NCBI RefSeq assembly: GCF_000703045.1
Contig: NZ_JNLJ01000005.1
Location: 163,023-227,022 of the forward strand
Source: Persephonella sp. IF05-L8
Lineage (GTDB): Bacteria; Aquificota; Aquificia; Aquificales; Hydrogenothermaceae
Reading direction: 5' to 3'
Length of the DNA stretch: 64,000 nucleotides
Shown here: positions 1-7,748 of the stretch, piece by piece
How the letters are laid out: each line of letters opens with the position of its first letter
Position numbering within the stretch: position 1 is the first letter of the stretch
The notes under the pieces: generated by a model
The model's database searches: none
Seen by the model: only the letters and a program-made list of their open reading frames with translations
Told to the model about the DNA's origin: nothing
Translations under genes and position numbers: made by a program

Positions 1-59
1 GTTTCAACAACTGTTTTCTGTTCTTCAACTATGGTTTTTTCAAAAATTGTTTTTTCCAT
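1..59 (-). CDS. 5' end of an unidentified gene (runs off the window)
   Basis: An ATG at 57-59 on the minus strand opens a frame that stays open to the window edge. Its first 19 residues are charged (MEKTIFEKTIVEEQKTVVE) and could be a helical or coiled-coil N-terminus. A good promoter candidate lies about 35-60 bases upstream and supports a real gene start. Only the first residues are present, so no function can be given. Confidence 0.45.
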   Translation of the reverse strand, partial: MEKTIFEKTIVEEQKTVVE

Positions 60-92
60 AATTTGAACCTTTTTAATTAATTATAGTTTATT

Positions 93-120
93 AACATATC
101 AAAGAGATCAAAAAGGTCAA
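93..120 (-). promoter_or_regulatory. Candidate sigma-70 promoter for the gene starting at 59
   Basis: On the minus strand a TTGACC box (115-120) is followed after 16 bases by TATGTT (93-98). That places transcription start near 86 and a leader of about 27 bases before the ATG at 59. The -35 matches five of six consensus bases and the -10 four of six. This is inference from sequence only. Confidence 0.45.
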
Positions 121-145
121 GGGGTTTTAGATAGGGGTGGTTAGT

Positions 146-289
146 TTATAAGTCCATAAATAAGAAATTCCAGTAAATAAAAACTGAAGCCGAAGCTCTT
201 TTCATTGAGTCAATACTTTTCGCATAAGCTTTCATCCTTCTTCTGAACATTGCCAATCTATCTCTTGTTATTAAATTATAATCCTTCAT
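146..289 (-). pseudogene. Possible C-terminal remnant of an IS1-like transposase
   Basis: A 47-codon frame from ATG 289 to TAA 146 reads MKDYNLITRDRLAMFRRRMK at its start and then AYAKSIDSMKRASASVFIYW. The run of Arg residues followed by Y-x-K-S-I-x-S and aromatic residues resembles the C-terminal tail of IS1-like transposases, where the end of the DDE domain has an RRK...SKS pattern. There is no ribosome binding site, and a stop codon (TAA, 299-301) lies in frame just upstream. It is therefore probably a decayed fragment. No terminal inverted repeats were recognised. It could equally be a chance frame. Confidence 0.3.
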
Positions 290-455
290 TTTAATTTGTT
301 AAACCAATTTTCTTGTTTTTTCTATTACCTCAGGTTTTCATATGGATAAAATATCTTGATGTTTTCAAGAAAAAAGAAATTCCTGATTTCTAAATAAAAA
401 TTCAATTTTTAATATGAATAGCTAACTAAAGTTGCTCAATTTCTATTTTCAAACT
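290..455. other. AT-rich gap with no recognisable gene
   Basis: Together with 60-289 this is the longest non-coding stretch of the window. Both strands carry frequent stops. No tRNA, terminator or clear promoter was found between 290 and 455. It lies downstream of hisC on the minus strand, so it may hold the 3' untranslated region of that operon and decayed insertion-sequence DNA. Confidence 0.5.
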
Positions 456-1562
456 TTATTTGCAGGAAATTCCAAGTTTATCCAGTGCTTGCAGGAATTT
501 TTCATTCTCATCCTGTCTGCCGATGGAAACCCTCAGGTAGTTATCAAATCCAAAAGCTGGTCGGACTATAACTCCCAGTTTAAGCAGATTTTCATAAACT
601 TCTTTTGCATTGTCCACCTTAAACATTATGAAATTTGCATAAGTGGGAATAAACTCTATACCTCTCCTTTCTAAGCCTTCATAAAGCTGTTCCTTTCCTT
701 TTTCATTTTCTTGAACACAAAACTCAACAAACTCCTGGTCTTTTAAAGCCTCAATTGCAGCAACCTGTGCAAGATGGTTTGTGTTAAAGGGCTGTCTAAC
801 TTTTTCCAGTATCTCAATTATCTCTTTTTTGGCAATACCGTATCCTATTCTAAGCCCTGCAAGACCATAAGCCTTTGAGAATGTTCTCAGGACAATAATA
901 TTCTTTTCGGGAATTTCAGGATTTATTCTTCTAATATAGTTTACCGAATTAGGAACACCATGATGTCTTGCATACTCAAAATATGCCTCATCAATAATTA
1001 GAAGAACATGGTCAGGTAAATTTTTGATAAACTCATTAAATTCTTCTTTTTTATTGGCAAAACCTGTAGGATTACAGGGATTATCAATAAATATAATCCT
1101 TGTTTCTGGAGTTATAGCATCAAGGAGTTTATTTAAATCCCTTGAAAAATCACACTCAAGGGGAATTTCTCTGAACTTTCCACCATTAATCTGTGTTATT
1201 AATTTATAAACAACGAAACTTCCCTGAAAAAATAATGCCTCCTTTCCACCTGTAAGGAAAACCCTTGCTATCATATCAAGAATTTCGTTTGAGCCGTTTC
1301 CGAATATAATCTGGTCGGGGTCAATAACGAGAAATTCAGACAAAGCCTTTCTCAGATAATATGCTCCTCCATCTGGATACCTGTTTATCTGGGTTGCTTC
1401 TGCTTCTATTTTTTTCTTAACAAATAATGAACAGCCGAAAGGATTTTCATTTGAAGCCAGTTTTATTATTTCTTTAATACCAAGCTCCCTTTGAAGTTCC
1501 TCAATTGGTTTTCCCGGCTGATATACCTGCACATTTTTTAGATATTCAGGATACTCAATCAT
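456..1562 (-). CDS. hisC: Histidinol-phosphate aminotransferase
   Basis: This PLP-dependent enzyme transfers the amino group of glutamate to imidazole-acetol phosphate in histidine biosynthesis. The 368-residue length is normal for HisC. Visible fold-type I aminotransferase signatures are the N-terminal LASNENPFG, the NPCNPTG turn, IIDEAYFEYA with the PLP-contacting Asp and Tyr, and RTFSKAYGLAGLRIGYG. In the last, Lys230 is the expected Schiff-base lysine. The ATG at 1562 overlaps the moeA stop as ATGA, which indicates translational coupling in a moeA-hisC operon. Paralogues acting on phenylalanine or tyrosine precursors share these motifs, so exact substrate preference is inferred. Confidence 0.93.
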   Translation of the reverse strand: MIEYPEYLKNVQVYQPGKPIEELQRELGIKEIIKLASNENPFGCSLFVKKKIEAEATQINRYPDGGAYYLRKALSEFLVIDPDQIIFGNGSNEILDMIARVFLTGGKEALFFQGSFVVYKLITQINGGKFREIPLECDFSRDLNKLLDAITPETRIIFIDNPCNPTGFANKKEEFNEFIKNLPDHVLLIIDEAYFEYARHHGVPNSVNYIRRINPEIPEKNIIVLRTFSKAYGLAGLRIGYGIAKKEIIEILEKVRQPFNTNHLAQVAAIEALKDQEFVEFCVQENEKGKEQLYEGLERRGIEFIPTYANFIMFKVDNAKEVYENLLKLGVIVRPAFGFDNYLRVSIGRQDENEKFLQALDKLGISCK

Positions 1563-2806
1563 ATCTTTTCACCTTCCATAAATGAGGTATCAAATACGCT
1601 TACTTTAATTTCTTCTCCATCTTTTATTTCCGTGACCCCTACATCAACAATTCCAAAACCATGGGCATAAACCATTCCTGTTAATATGTTTGAGCCCTGC
1701 TTACCAAAAGGTGTTGCTATGAAGCCTTCATCAGTAAGTTCCAGCGCTACCCTGATAAACTCCAGCCTTTCTCCTTTTTTCCTTTTGTATCCACCTTTAA
1801 GTTTTGCTTTTATTACAGGATTAAATAATTTTTCATCTCCTCTCATTTTTCTGATGGCAGGTTTAACCATATTTTCAAATACAACCATTGCAGCAACAGG
1901 GTTACCAGGAATACCGAAAAATAATTTTTCTTTTTCTGCTCCCCAAACACCAAATGCAACAGGCTTTCCAGGTTTTTGTTTTACCTTCCAGAATAGTATT
2001 TCTACTCCCAGTACTTTGACTACAAAATCTTTAACAAGGTCATATTCTCCTACAGAAACACCACCTGTTGTCAGTAAGATATCGCAGCTTTTTGCATAGG
2101 ATAGTTTTCTTTCTATATCTTCAGGTTCATCTTTTGCAAATCCTATAATCACAGGCTCTCCACCTGCTTCTATAACCTGTGAATATAAAGAGTATGTATT
2201 TGATGTCCTTATCTGTGATTTTCTTTCAAATGGTTCTCCAACGTCTATTATTTCGTCCCCTGTTGTAATAATTCCAACCCTTGGAACCTGATAAACGTAA
2301 ACTGTAGGCTTGTTTACAGATGATAAAATTCCTATCTCTGCAGGTCTTAGTCTTTTACCCTTTTTGATTAAAAGGTCTCCTTTTTTATAATCTCCGCCCT
2401 GTGGTCTTATATTTGCTCCTTTAGGTAGTTCCTGAAATATAAAAACTTTGTTGTCTTCCACTTTTGTTAATTCCTTTTGGACGACTGTATCAGCTCCATC
2501 AGGAATTAATCCTCCAGTGTATATATAAGCAGCTGTTCCTGGTTTGACTGATACAGGTTCTCCACCTGCCTTTGACTCCCCAATGATTTCTAAAACAACA
2601 GGTTCTTCTTCTGTTGCACCTTTTATATCTTCATATCTGACAGCAAAGCCGTCCATACCGCTGTTATCTGCAGGTGGATTGTCTGCATCTGCATATATAT
2701 CTTCTGCAAGAACTCTCCCCAGTGCCTTATCCAGAAATACTTTCTCAATTCCAAGTCTTTTTGTGTTATCAACGATTATCTTTACTGCTTCTTCATAGCT
2801 TATCAT
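1559..2806 (-). CDS. moeA: Molybdopterin molybdenumtransferase MoeA
   Basis: MoeA inserts molybdate into adenylylated molybdopterin, the last common step of molybdenum cofactor assembly. The 415-residue protein shows the family order. Near the N-terminus is the NSGMDGFAVR motif. The central MoCF-binding domain has ITTGDEI and TTGGVSVGEYD, then FGIPGNPVAA. A C-terminal beta domain follows (about 345-415). The ATG at 2806 has an AAAGGAG ribosome binding site seven bases upstream. The gene sits 36 bases behind an aldo/keto reductase and overlaps hisC by four bases, so the three are probably one transcript. Confidence 0.95.
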   Translation of the reverse strand: MISYEEAVKIIVDNTKRLGIEKVFLDKALGRVLAEDIYADADNPPADNSGMDGFAVRYEDIKGATEEEPVVLEIIGESKAGGEPVSVKPGTAAYIYTGGLIPDGADTVVQKELTKVEDNKVFIFQELPKGANIRPQGGDYKKGDLLIKKGKRLRPAEIGILSSVNKPTVYVYQVPRVGIITTGDEIIDVGEPFERKSQIRTSNTYSLYSQVIEAGGEPVIIGFAKDEPEDIERKLSYAKSCDILLTTGGVSVGEYDLVKDFVVKVLGVEILFWKVKQKPGKPVAFGVWGAEKEKLFFGIPGNPVAAMVVFENMVKPAIRKMRGDEKLFNPVIKAKLKGGYKRKKGERLEFIRVALELTDEGFIATPFGKQGSNILTGMVYAHGFGIVDVGVTEIKDGEEIKVSVFDTSFMEGEKI

Positions 2807-2842
2807 ACTGGGCTCCTTTGAGGCTGATTTAACACAATTATA

Positions 2843-3865
2843 TTAAATTTTTCTTGAGTTTATCATATTATCTATTTCCTCAGGTGGCAACGGTGGGGTA
2901 TTTTCTATCTCAAGATTTTCTAATAGATGCTGCTTTTTTGACATTCCTATTAGAGTAGTGCCTACTCCTTTTGTGCTTCTGACAAACTGGATAGGAATAT
3001 GGGAGTATCTTTTGACTTTAAATCTTTCTAAAATTTCAGGAGCTACTGGTCTGATTAATCTTCCCTGCATTGTTGGTGCACTAATATATGTATAAATCCC
3101 TAATTTTTCTGCTGCTTCCAGAGTAGAAAGTTTTTCCCCATCTATTTCTTGATTTTTAAGATTGTATGCCTCAAGCATAGCCAGATTATAAGGCAGTTGT
3201 ATAAATCTAAAGTGGTGATTTACTCCTCCTACTTCTTCAGCCAGTTTATATATTTCATTCAGATTTAGATATTGTTGGTGGTTTTCAGGAACTCTGAAGC
3301 CATTCCATGTGGCAAGGCCGTAAAATTTGAGTTTGCCTTCCTGAATTTTTCCTTCAAGAAGTCTGAAAACACCTCTTAATCTGTCTAAAAATGCTTTTCT
3401 ATCAAACTTCAGTAGCTGGTCTTCCGGATTATGCAAGAAATAAATATCAATATAATCTGTGTCCAGATTTTTTAAACTTTGCTCAAAAGCCCAATCAATA
3501 TATTTGGTAGTGATAATATTTCCTGTCTGGGTTATTTCTGAGGGGGATACTATTCCGGTCTGAACGAAATTTTCTTTAAACCACTGGGTTGCATCCTGCT
3601 GGATGTTGTAAGGAACTGCAATATATCCACCTTTGGTAGAAATATAAACATTTTTTCTATCGGTGTTTTTTATAGCTTTGCCTACAATAATCTCACTTCG
3701 CATATTCCTGTAGTTTATTGCTGTATCTATTACAGTTATTCCTCTTTTTATTCCTTCTGTGATTGTTTCAAGATAACTTTTATCTGTCTGGTCATCAGGT
3801 TGACCAAGATATGTTCCAATTCCTATTTCTGATAATTTCATACCAAGAAAATTTTTATACACCAC
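2843..3865 (-). CDS. Aldo/keto reductase family protein
   Basis: This is an NADPH-dependent oxidoreductase with the TIM-barrel aldo/keto reductase fold. It has GIGTYLG at the start, DTAINYRNMRSE (catalytic Asp and Tyr region), a catalytic-type Lys in STKGGY, and a His in FLHNPEDQ. The near-C-terminal stretch RSTKGVGTTLIGM binds the cofactor in this family. Length is 340 residues. The start is one of two adjacent GTG codons (3865 or 3862), with AGGAG about seven bases before the first. The substrate cannot be deduced. It is the first gene of the probable AKR-moeA-hisC transcription unit. Confidence 0.85.
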   Translation of the reverse strand: MVYKNFLGMKLSEIGIGTYLGQPDDQTDKSYLETITEGIKRGITVIDTAINYRNMRSEIIVGKAIKNTDRKNVYISTKGGYIAVPYNIQQDATQWFKENFVQTGIVSPSEITQTGNIITTKYIDWAFEQSLKNLDTDYIDIYFLHNPEDQLLKFDRKAFLDRLRGVFRLLEGKIQEGKLKFYGLATWNGFRVPENHQQYLNLNEIYKLAEEVGGVNHHFRFIQLPYNLAMLEAYNLKNQEIDGEKLSTLEAAEKLGIYTYISAPTMQGRLIRPVAPEILERFKVKRYSHIPIQFVRSTKGVGTTLIGMSKKQHLLENLEIENTPPLPPEEIDNMINSRKI

Positions 3866-3941
3866 GGGACTTCTCCTGAGTTTTTGAGAAAATTAAAGGA
3901 TATTCAGGAAGATAAAAAAATGATTTTTATTAGGAGAAAAT

Positions 3942-3969
3942 AAAAAAAGCCCCGTTTAAGCGGGGCTTT
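3942..3969 (-). terminator. Rho-independent terminator of the DUF2267 gene
   Basis: A nine-base-pair GC-rich stem (AAAGCCCCG at 3946-3954 with CGGGGCTTT at 3961-3969) closes a six-base loop. On the minus strand it is followed by a run of seven T. It begins five bases past the stop of the gene at 3974. It is the clearest intrinsic terminator in the window. Confidence 0.9.
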
Positions 3970-3973
3970 GAAA

Positions 3974-4411
3974 TTAAGCTTCTTCTATAAACTCCCTTAG
4001 TTGTTTTGGAAGTTCAGCCTCAACATCTTTTATCTCGCCATCAGATACATGTCTTTTGATAACTCTAATTACAGCTTTTATAGCTTCTTTTGCATGTTCT
4101 TCATTGCCAAGGTCTCTGGCAGCTGTTCTTCTGTCTTCTTCCATAACTGCTTCAATAAGGTCTTCTATATGTTTTATAGATTTGTCTGGACTTTCATGTA
4201 TTCTCCAGCCATCAACAGCTATTGCTTTTATGCACATTGGAAGTTGTGCAAGTAAATCAAGAAATTCCTCTGGTGTAAGTCTTCTTCTGAGGGCGTGTAA
4301 TACTGCACGGAGTATCCTTCCTGCTCTATCTTTGTCTCCGGGAGTTCCAAGTTCTTCTGCAAGTTCTTTTAAAAACTCATTTCCTTTTTGGACATACTTT
4401 TCGAAATTCAT
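3974..4411 (-). CDS. DUF2267 domain protein
   Basis: A 145-residue, helix-rich, acidic cytoplasmic protein made of two repeats of the DUF2267 fold. The first holds DRAGRILRAVLHALRRRLTP and LPMCIKAIAVDGW. The second holds EEHAKEAIKAVIRVIKRHVS and ends LPKQLREFIEEA. The family motif 'AxRxLRAVLxxLRxRL...QLPxxIRxxxxxGW' is clear. Molecular function of DUF2267 proteins is unknown. The start has AAGGAGGG upstream. The gene is monocistronic, with its own promoter, an adjacent palindrome and a strong terminator, which suggests high and separately controlled expression. Confidence 0.85.
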   Translation of the reverse strand: MNFEKYVQKGNEFLKELAEELGTPGDKDRAGRILRAVLHALRRRLTPEEFLDLLAQLPMCIKAIAVDGWRIHESPDKSIKHIEDLIEAVMEEDRRTAARDLGNEEHAKEAIKAVIRVIKRHVSDGEIKDVEAELPKQLREFIEEA

Positions 4412-4449
4412 GGCTCGCCCTCCTTTGTTTTATGATTTTTTACATAAAA

Positions 4450-4477
4450 AATATAAGTCTATTTATATCAAATTCAA
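4450..4477 (-). promoter_or_regulatory. Candidate promoter of the DUF2267 gene
   Basis: On the minus strand TTGAAT (4472-4477), 16 bases, then TATATT (4450-4455). Predicted start is near 4443, giving a leader of about 30 bases with the ribosome binding site before ATG 4411. A perfect palindrome lies directly upstream of the -35 box. Confidence 0.5.
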
Positions 4478-4478
4478 T

Positions 4479-4499
4479 CCTGAAATTGAAAATTTCAGG
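4479..4499 (-). promoter_or_regulatory. Perfect palindrome abutting the DUF2267 promoter
   Basis: CCTGAAAT (4479-4486) and ATTTCAGG (4492-4499) are exact inverted repeats separated by five bases, one base upstream of the -35 box. There is no T-run after it, so it does not look like a terminator for the radical SAM gene ending at 4536. A dimeric transcription factor site is the simplest reading, inferred only from symmetry and position. Confidence 0.4.
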
Positions 4500-4535
4500 T
4501 TCATTAATTAATAATAGGTGGTATTTTCAGGCAGG

Positions 4536-5447
4536 CTACCCTGGAAGTATAAAAGATGTATTTCCTACTTTTTTCTCAATAAGTTTTCCGTTTGCAATCA
4601 TATCTTTTATTTTGTTTACCGTTTCTTGATTAAAAACCTTTTCTATGTCTGAGTAGGTGTAAGGTCTTCTTCGGAAAGTGTTTAGTATTTCTTCTTCAGA
4701 TAGCTCAAATTCAGAAAGAATGTTATCTTTACCACGGGTTATGATATTCAGATTAAAATCTTTCAAATACTCTCCCAACTTAAGCAATTCTTCATCCGAT
4801 ACAGGAAAAACACGATAAGCAGGGGGTCTATCAATTGTTCCAAGGTCAACTCTATCAGGCTGTATATCTTTCAGAACTTCTGCTATTTTTTTTATATTTT
4901 CTGGAGAATCATTTACATTTTTTACCACAAGGATTTCAATAATTAGAAATCCTTTGAAAATCTTTCTAAACTCTTTTAACCCTTGAATAATATTTTTTAT
5001 ATTTATATCTTTCAGTGTTTTGTTTACTTTTTGGAGAGTTTTCTGGTCGGCAGCATCAAAGGAGATTTTTACAATATCAAGGTTTTTGAGAGTTTCCTGA
5101 ATTTCTTTTTTATGTATTGTTGAACCATTTGAAAGTATGAGAAGCTTGGAGTTTCCTTTTATCTTTTGTAGTTTTTCAATTAGAATATCAAGTTTTGAGT
5201 ATAAGGTTGGCTCGCCATTTGCAGTTATTGTGATAACTTCAGGATACGGATTTTTTTGTAAAAAATATTTTACTTCAGATATTATATCCTCAGGGTCAGG
5301 CTCATTTTGTATCATAGAAACAGGCTTTGCTTTGTCCAGTTCACAATAAAGGCAGTCAAAATTGCAGGATTTTTTATCTGGGGATAAGTCTATCCCCAGA
5401 GAAAGTCCAAATCGTCTTGAATTAACAGGTCCAAACAGATACTTCAT
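4536..5447 (-). CDS. Radical SAM protein with C-terminal winged-helix-like domain
   Basis: The protein starts MKYLFGPVNSRRFGLSLGID, typical of the COG0731-type radical SAM family. The cluster motif is CNFDCLYC (CX3CX2C) at about residues 28-35, and it should bind a [4Fe-4S] cluster and S-adenosylmethionine. ITANGEPTLY is the family's glycine-rich SAM-contact strand. The last 60 residues (from about 240) look like a small winged helix and end in a hydrophobic strand. Length is 303 residues. The substrate is unknown. The family is related to wyosine-synthesis enzymes but is widespread in bacteria without that pathway. Confidence 0.8.
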   Translation of the reverse strand: MKYLFGPVNSRRFGLSLGIDLSPDKKSCNFDCLYCELDKAKPVSMIQNEPDPEDIISEVKYFLQKNPYPEVITITANGEPTLYSKLDILIEKLQKIKGNSKLLILSNGSTIHKKEIQETLKNLDIVKISFDAADQKTLQKVNKTLKDINIKNIIQGLKEFRKIFKGFLIIEILVVKNVNDSPENIKKIAEVLKDIQPDRVDLGTIDRPPAYRVFPVSDEELLKLGEYLKDFNLNIITRGKDNILSEFELSEEEILNTFRRRPYTYSDIEKVFNQETVNKIKDMIANGKLIEKKVGNTSFILPG

Positions 5448-5467
5448 GGCTTTTATATATATTCCAG

Positions 5468-5496
5468 TTGCATTTAATTTTTATGAGCCATATTAT
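5468..5496 (+). promoter_or_regulatory. Candidate sigma-70 promoter for the lytic transglycosylase
   Basis: TTGCAT (5468-5473), a 17-base spacer, then TATTAT (5491-5496). The spacing is ideal. It lies about 65 bases before the ATG at 5563 and the nearby AAGGAGC, in the divergent gap with the radical SAM gene. Confidence 0.45.
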
Positions 5497-5562
5497 AAAT
5501 AATTTGAGTGTTTGATGATAAATTCAAATAAAAATTATTAAGGAGCAGTAATTAAGTCAGGA

Positions 5563-6855
5563 ATGAGAAAGTTGACAGGATTAATTATAGCATTTTTAGG
5601 GGTATTTTTCTTTTCTATAGCAAATGAAAGAGATGAGACTAACTCCTGGACATATAAGAACTTTAAACTTCAAAAGATAGGGATTACAAACTATTCTCTA
5701 ATTAGAAACAGGGAAATCCTTTTCAGGAAAAGAGGTTTACCAAGAATTAAAGTTATTCTAAATAGAGGCAAAAAGTATATTCCTGCCATAAGAAAGATAT
5801 TTAAAGAACATGGAATTCCAGAGGATTTAGCTTTTCTACCAATAATAGAAAGCCATTTTAATATCCGTGCTAAATCTCCTGCAGGTGCAAGGGGTTTATG
5901 GCAATTTATGCCCCACACAGCAAGGACATATGGACTTAGAATTAATAAATGGGTAGATGAAAGGCTTGACCCTGAAAAATCCACCATAGCTGCAGCACTT
6001 TATCTTAAAGACCTGTATAGTATTTTTGAGGATTGGGGGCTTGCCCTTGCCAGCTATAATGCAGGCGAGGGAGCAATAATAAGAAAAATTAACAGATACA
6101 GAGCTACAAACTTCTGGGACATAGACGAGTATCTCTCACGGGAAACCAGAAATTATGTTCCAAACTTTATCGCAACTCTAATAATAGTAAAAGATTTATT
6201 AAAAAAAGAAAACTTTAATTATGATTATATCAGTTATGACGTTGTTAAACTAAATAAACCGGTATCCCTTAAGTATATATCCAGACATACAGGTATTCCA
6301 TACAAAAAACTAAAAGAGATGAACCCTCATCTCAAAAGAGGCGTTATTCCACCAGATAATCAGGAGTATAACCTGTATGTTCCCAAAGGAATGAAAAATG
6401 CTGTTTTATATGTTGTTGAAAATGCCCCACTTAAAAAATATCCTGCACTTATAAATTACGAGGTGCAGAAAGGAGACACACTTACTAAAATAGCCAGAAA
6501 GTTCCATACTTCTGTCAAAAAACTTAAGAAACTCAATCGTCTAAAGTCTTCCTATATAAACTCAAAAATGATAATCACTGTTCCTTCATATATACTTGCT
6601 CCACCTGATTACTACAGAGGCTTAATTGACCTGACAGATGAATTAATCTATACTCAAAAAGGATTTTATTACAGAGTTAAGAGAGGTGATACTTTAAGGA
6701 AAATCTCCCGTAAGTTTGGTGTTTCTATAACTGTTATTAAGCTGTGGAATAGATTTAAAGGAAATATTTATCCTAATATGAAGTTATTTATACCTGCGAA
6801 GAAAAGAGATATTAAACAGGTTAAAAAGCTGATAAAAGTTAAAATGGATGGATAA
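5563..6855 (+). CDS. Membrane-bound or periplasmic lytic murein transglycosylase with LysM domains (MltD-like)
   Basis: It cleaves peptidoglycan to anhydromuropeptides in the periplasm. Residues 1-20 are a signal peptide. The SLT domain (about 75-200) has the catalytic Glu in IIESHFNIRAKSPAGARGLW, then QFMPHTARTYGL and LASYNAGEGA, all SLT signatures. After a LysM-like segment (about 235-275), two LysM domains follow, YEVQKGDTLTKIARKFHTS and YRVKRGDTLRKISRKFG, which bind glycan chains. Length is 430 residues. No lipobox Cys is visible after the signal, so anchoring is unclear. The stop overlaps the next small gene by eight bases. Confidence 0.9.
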   Translation: MRKLTGLIIAFLGVFFFSIANERDETNSWTYKNFKLQKIGITNYSLIRNREILFRKRGLPRIKVILNRGKKYIPAIRKIFKEHGIPEDLAFLPIIESHFNIRAKSPAGARGLWQFMPHTARTYGLRINKWVDERLDPEKSTIAAALYLKDLYSIFEDWGLALASYNAGEGAIIRKINRYRATNFWDIDEYLSRETRNYVPNFIATLIIVKDLLKKENFNYDYISYDVVKLNKPVSLKYISRHTGIPYKKLKEMNPHLKRGVIPPDNQEYNLYVPKGMKNAVLYVVENAPLKKYPALINYEVQKGDTLTKIARKFHTSVKKLKKLNRLKSSYINSKMIITVPSYILAPPDYYRGLIDLTDELIYTQKGFYYRVKRGDTLRKISRKFGVSITVIKLWNRFKGNIYPNMKLFIPAKKRDIKQVKKLIKVKMDG

Positions 6856-7042
6856 CCTGCAAAAAGAGATAGAGGTTAAGAAATTAGAAATAGAGAAGTT
6901 AAAAATTAAGGAAGGATTAGCCCGAACTGTTTTAATTTTAATTTTGACTGTTGGTGCGGGGATAGGGACTTTAGCTAAAATTGTAAATATACCAAAGATA
7001 TGGTATGAGGTAGTTTTTATATTTTTGTTGGTGGTTTTTTAA
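6848..7042 (+). CDS. Small membrane protein, probably frameshifted at its 3' end
   Basis: A 64-residue product. Residues 1-24 form a charged heptad-like helix rich in Lys and Glu, followed by a hydrophobic segment (about 26-47) and a second one that stops abruptly at VVF. The stop lies within a run of six T (7035-7040). Reading one base back there continues as LIFSTYFLIIVITIRTKLKE and ends at 7119. This would give a complete second transmembrane helix with a charged tail. A -1 slip on TTTTTTA, or an indel, would join them. Function is unknown. It overlaps the transglycosylase by eight bases and is probably cotranscribed. Confidence 0.55.
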   Translation: MDNLQKEIEVKKLEIEKLKIKEGLARTVLILILTVGAGIGTLAKIVNIPKIWYEVVFIFLLVVF

Positions 7043-7106
7043 TATTTTCTACTTATTTTTTAATTATAGTAATAACCATCAGAACAAAATTAAAGGAGCT
7101 TGAAAA

Positions 7107-7223
7107 ATGGAAACCTTAATAATGGTTTTAACTATAATAGGACTTTCTATCCTTGCTATAGGTGGCTTTATTCTTGTTTTCCAGTCTATACAGGATTATA
7201 TAGAAGAAAAAAAACAAAACTAA
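7107..7223 (+). CDS. 38-residue single-span membrane protein
   Basis: ATG at 7107 is preceded by AAAGGAG (7092-7098). The product is a single hydrophobic helix (about residues 4-26, METLIMVLTIIGLSILAIGG at the start) with a charged tail ending EEKKQN. It lies between two membrane-protein genes on the same strand and ends 18 bases before the psiE-like start. Its size fits small integral membrane proteins, but no family is recognised. Confidence rests on the ribosome binding site and the clean transmembrane profile. Confidence 0.55.
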   Translation: METLIMVLTIIGLSILAIGGFILVFQSIQDYIEEKKQN

Positions 7224-7241
7224 GACAGGACTTATTATACC

Positions 7242-7739
7242 ATGAGGGATAAATTTAAGAATATTTTAAGACCAAACGAAATACACCGACAGTTAGGAAA
7301 TTTTCTTGAGTTTTTAGAGGATATTATTGTTCTTATTTTACTTATTCTACTTTTTGTTCTCAGTTTATATGCTCTTTATGACATATTTCTTTCCCTAACC
7401 AAAGTAAAAGTCAAAGTTTATGACCTGATACCTAAGTTTATATACCTGTTTATACTTGTTGAGTTATTCAGGTTAACTATCCAGTATTTAAAAGAAAGAA
7501 GGATAGATACTTCGCTGATAGTTAAGACCACTCTTATAGCTGTTTTAAGGGAAATAATAATAAAGGCACCCCACTTTAAGCCTCTTGACTATATAGGAAT
7601 AGGAATTCTTACTCTTATTCTTGCATTGATGTATTATGTTCCCAAATATATCTTTGTTTCAGAAGAAAAATTTGAGATTAAACGAAAACCTGAGAAATTA
7701 AAAGCAAGAAGACTTGCAAGAGCCTTCAAGAATAAATAA
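7242..7739 (+). CDS. PsiE-like (phosphate-starvation-inducible) membrane protein
   Basis: A 165-residue integral membrane protein with about four transmembrane helices (near 25-47, 62-78, 90-105 and 115-133) and a basic C-terminal tail. The stretch ELFRLTIQYLKERRIDTSLI followed by TTLIAVLREIII is the PsiE family signature. PsiE is induced by phosphate starvation in E. coli, and its biochemical role is unknown. No Pho-box-like repeat was recognised upstream here. The gene is close behind two small membrane-protein genes and nine bases before mfd. Confidence 0.75.
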   Translation: MRDKFKNILRPNEIHRQLGNFLEFLEDIIVLILLILLFVLSLYALYDIFLSLTKVKVKVYDLIPKFIYLFILVELFRLTIQYLKERRIDTSLIVKTTLIAVLREIIIKAPHFKPLDYIGIGILTLILALMYYVPKYIFVSEEKFEIKRKPEKLKARRLARAFKNK

Positions 7740-7748
7740 TTTTCCCCA

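Noticed and set aside
4056-4511. A 151-codon open frame on the plus strand opposite the DUF2267 gene
   Set aside because: It is antisense to a gene with a clear family match, ribosome binding site and terminator. The translation is Ser-rich and low in complexity, typical of a shadow frame.
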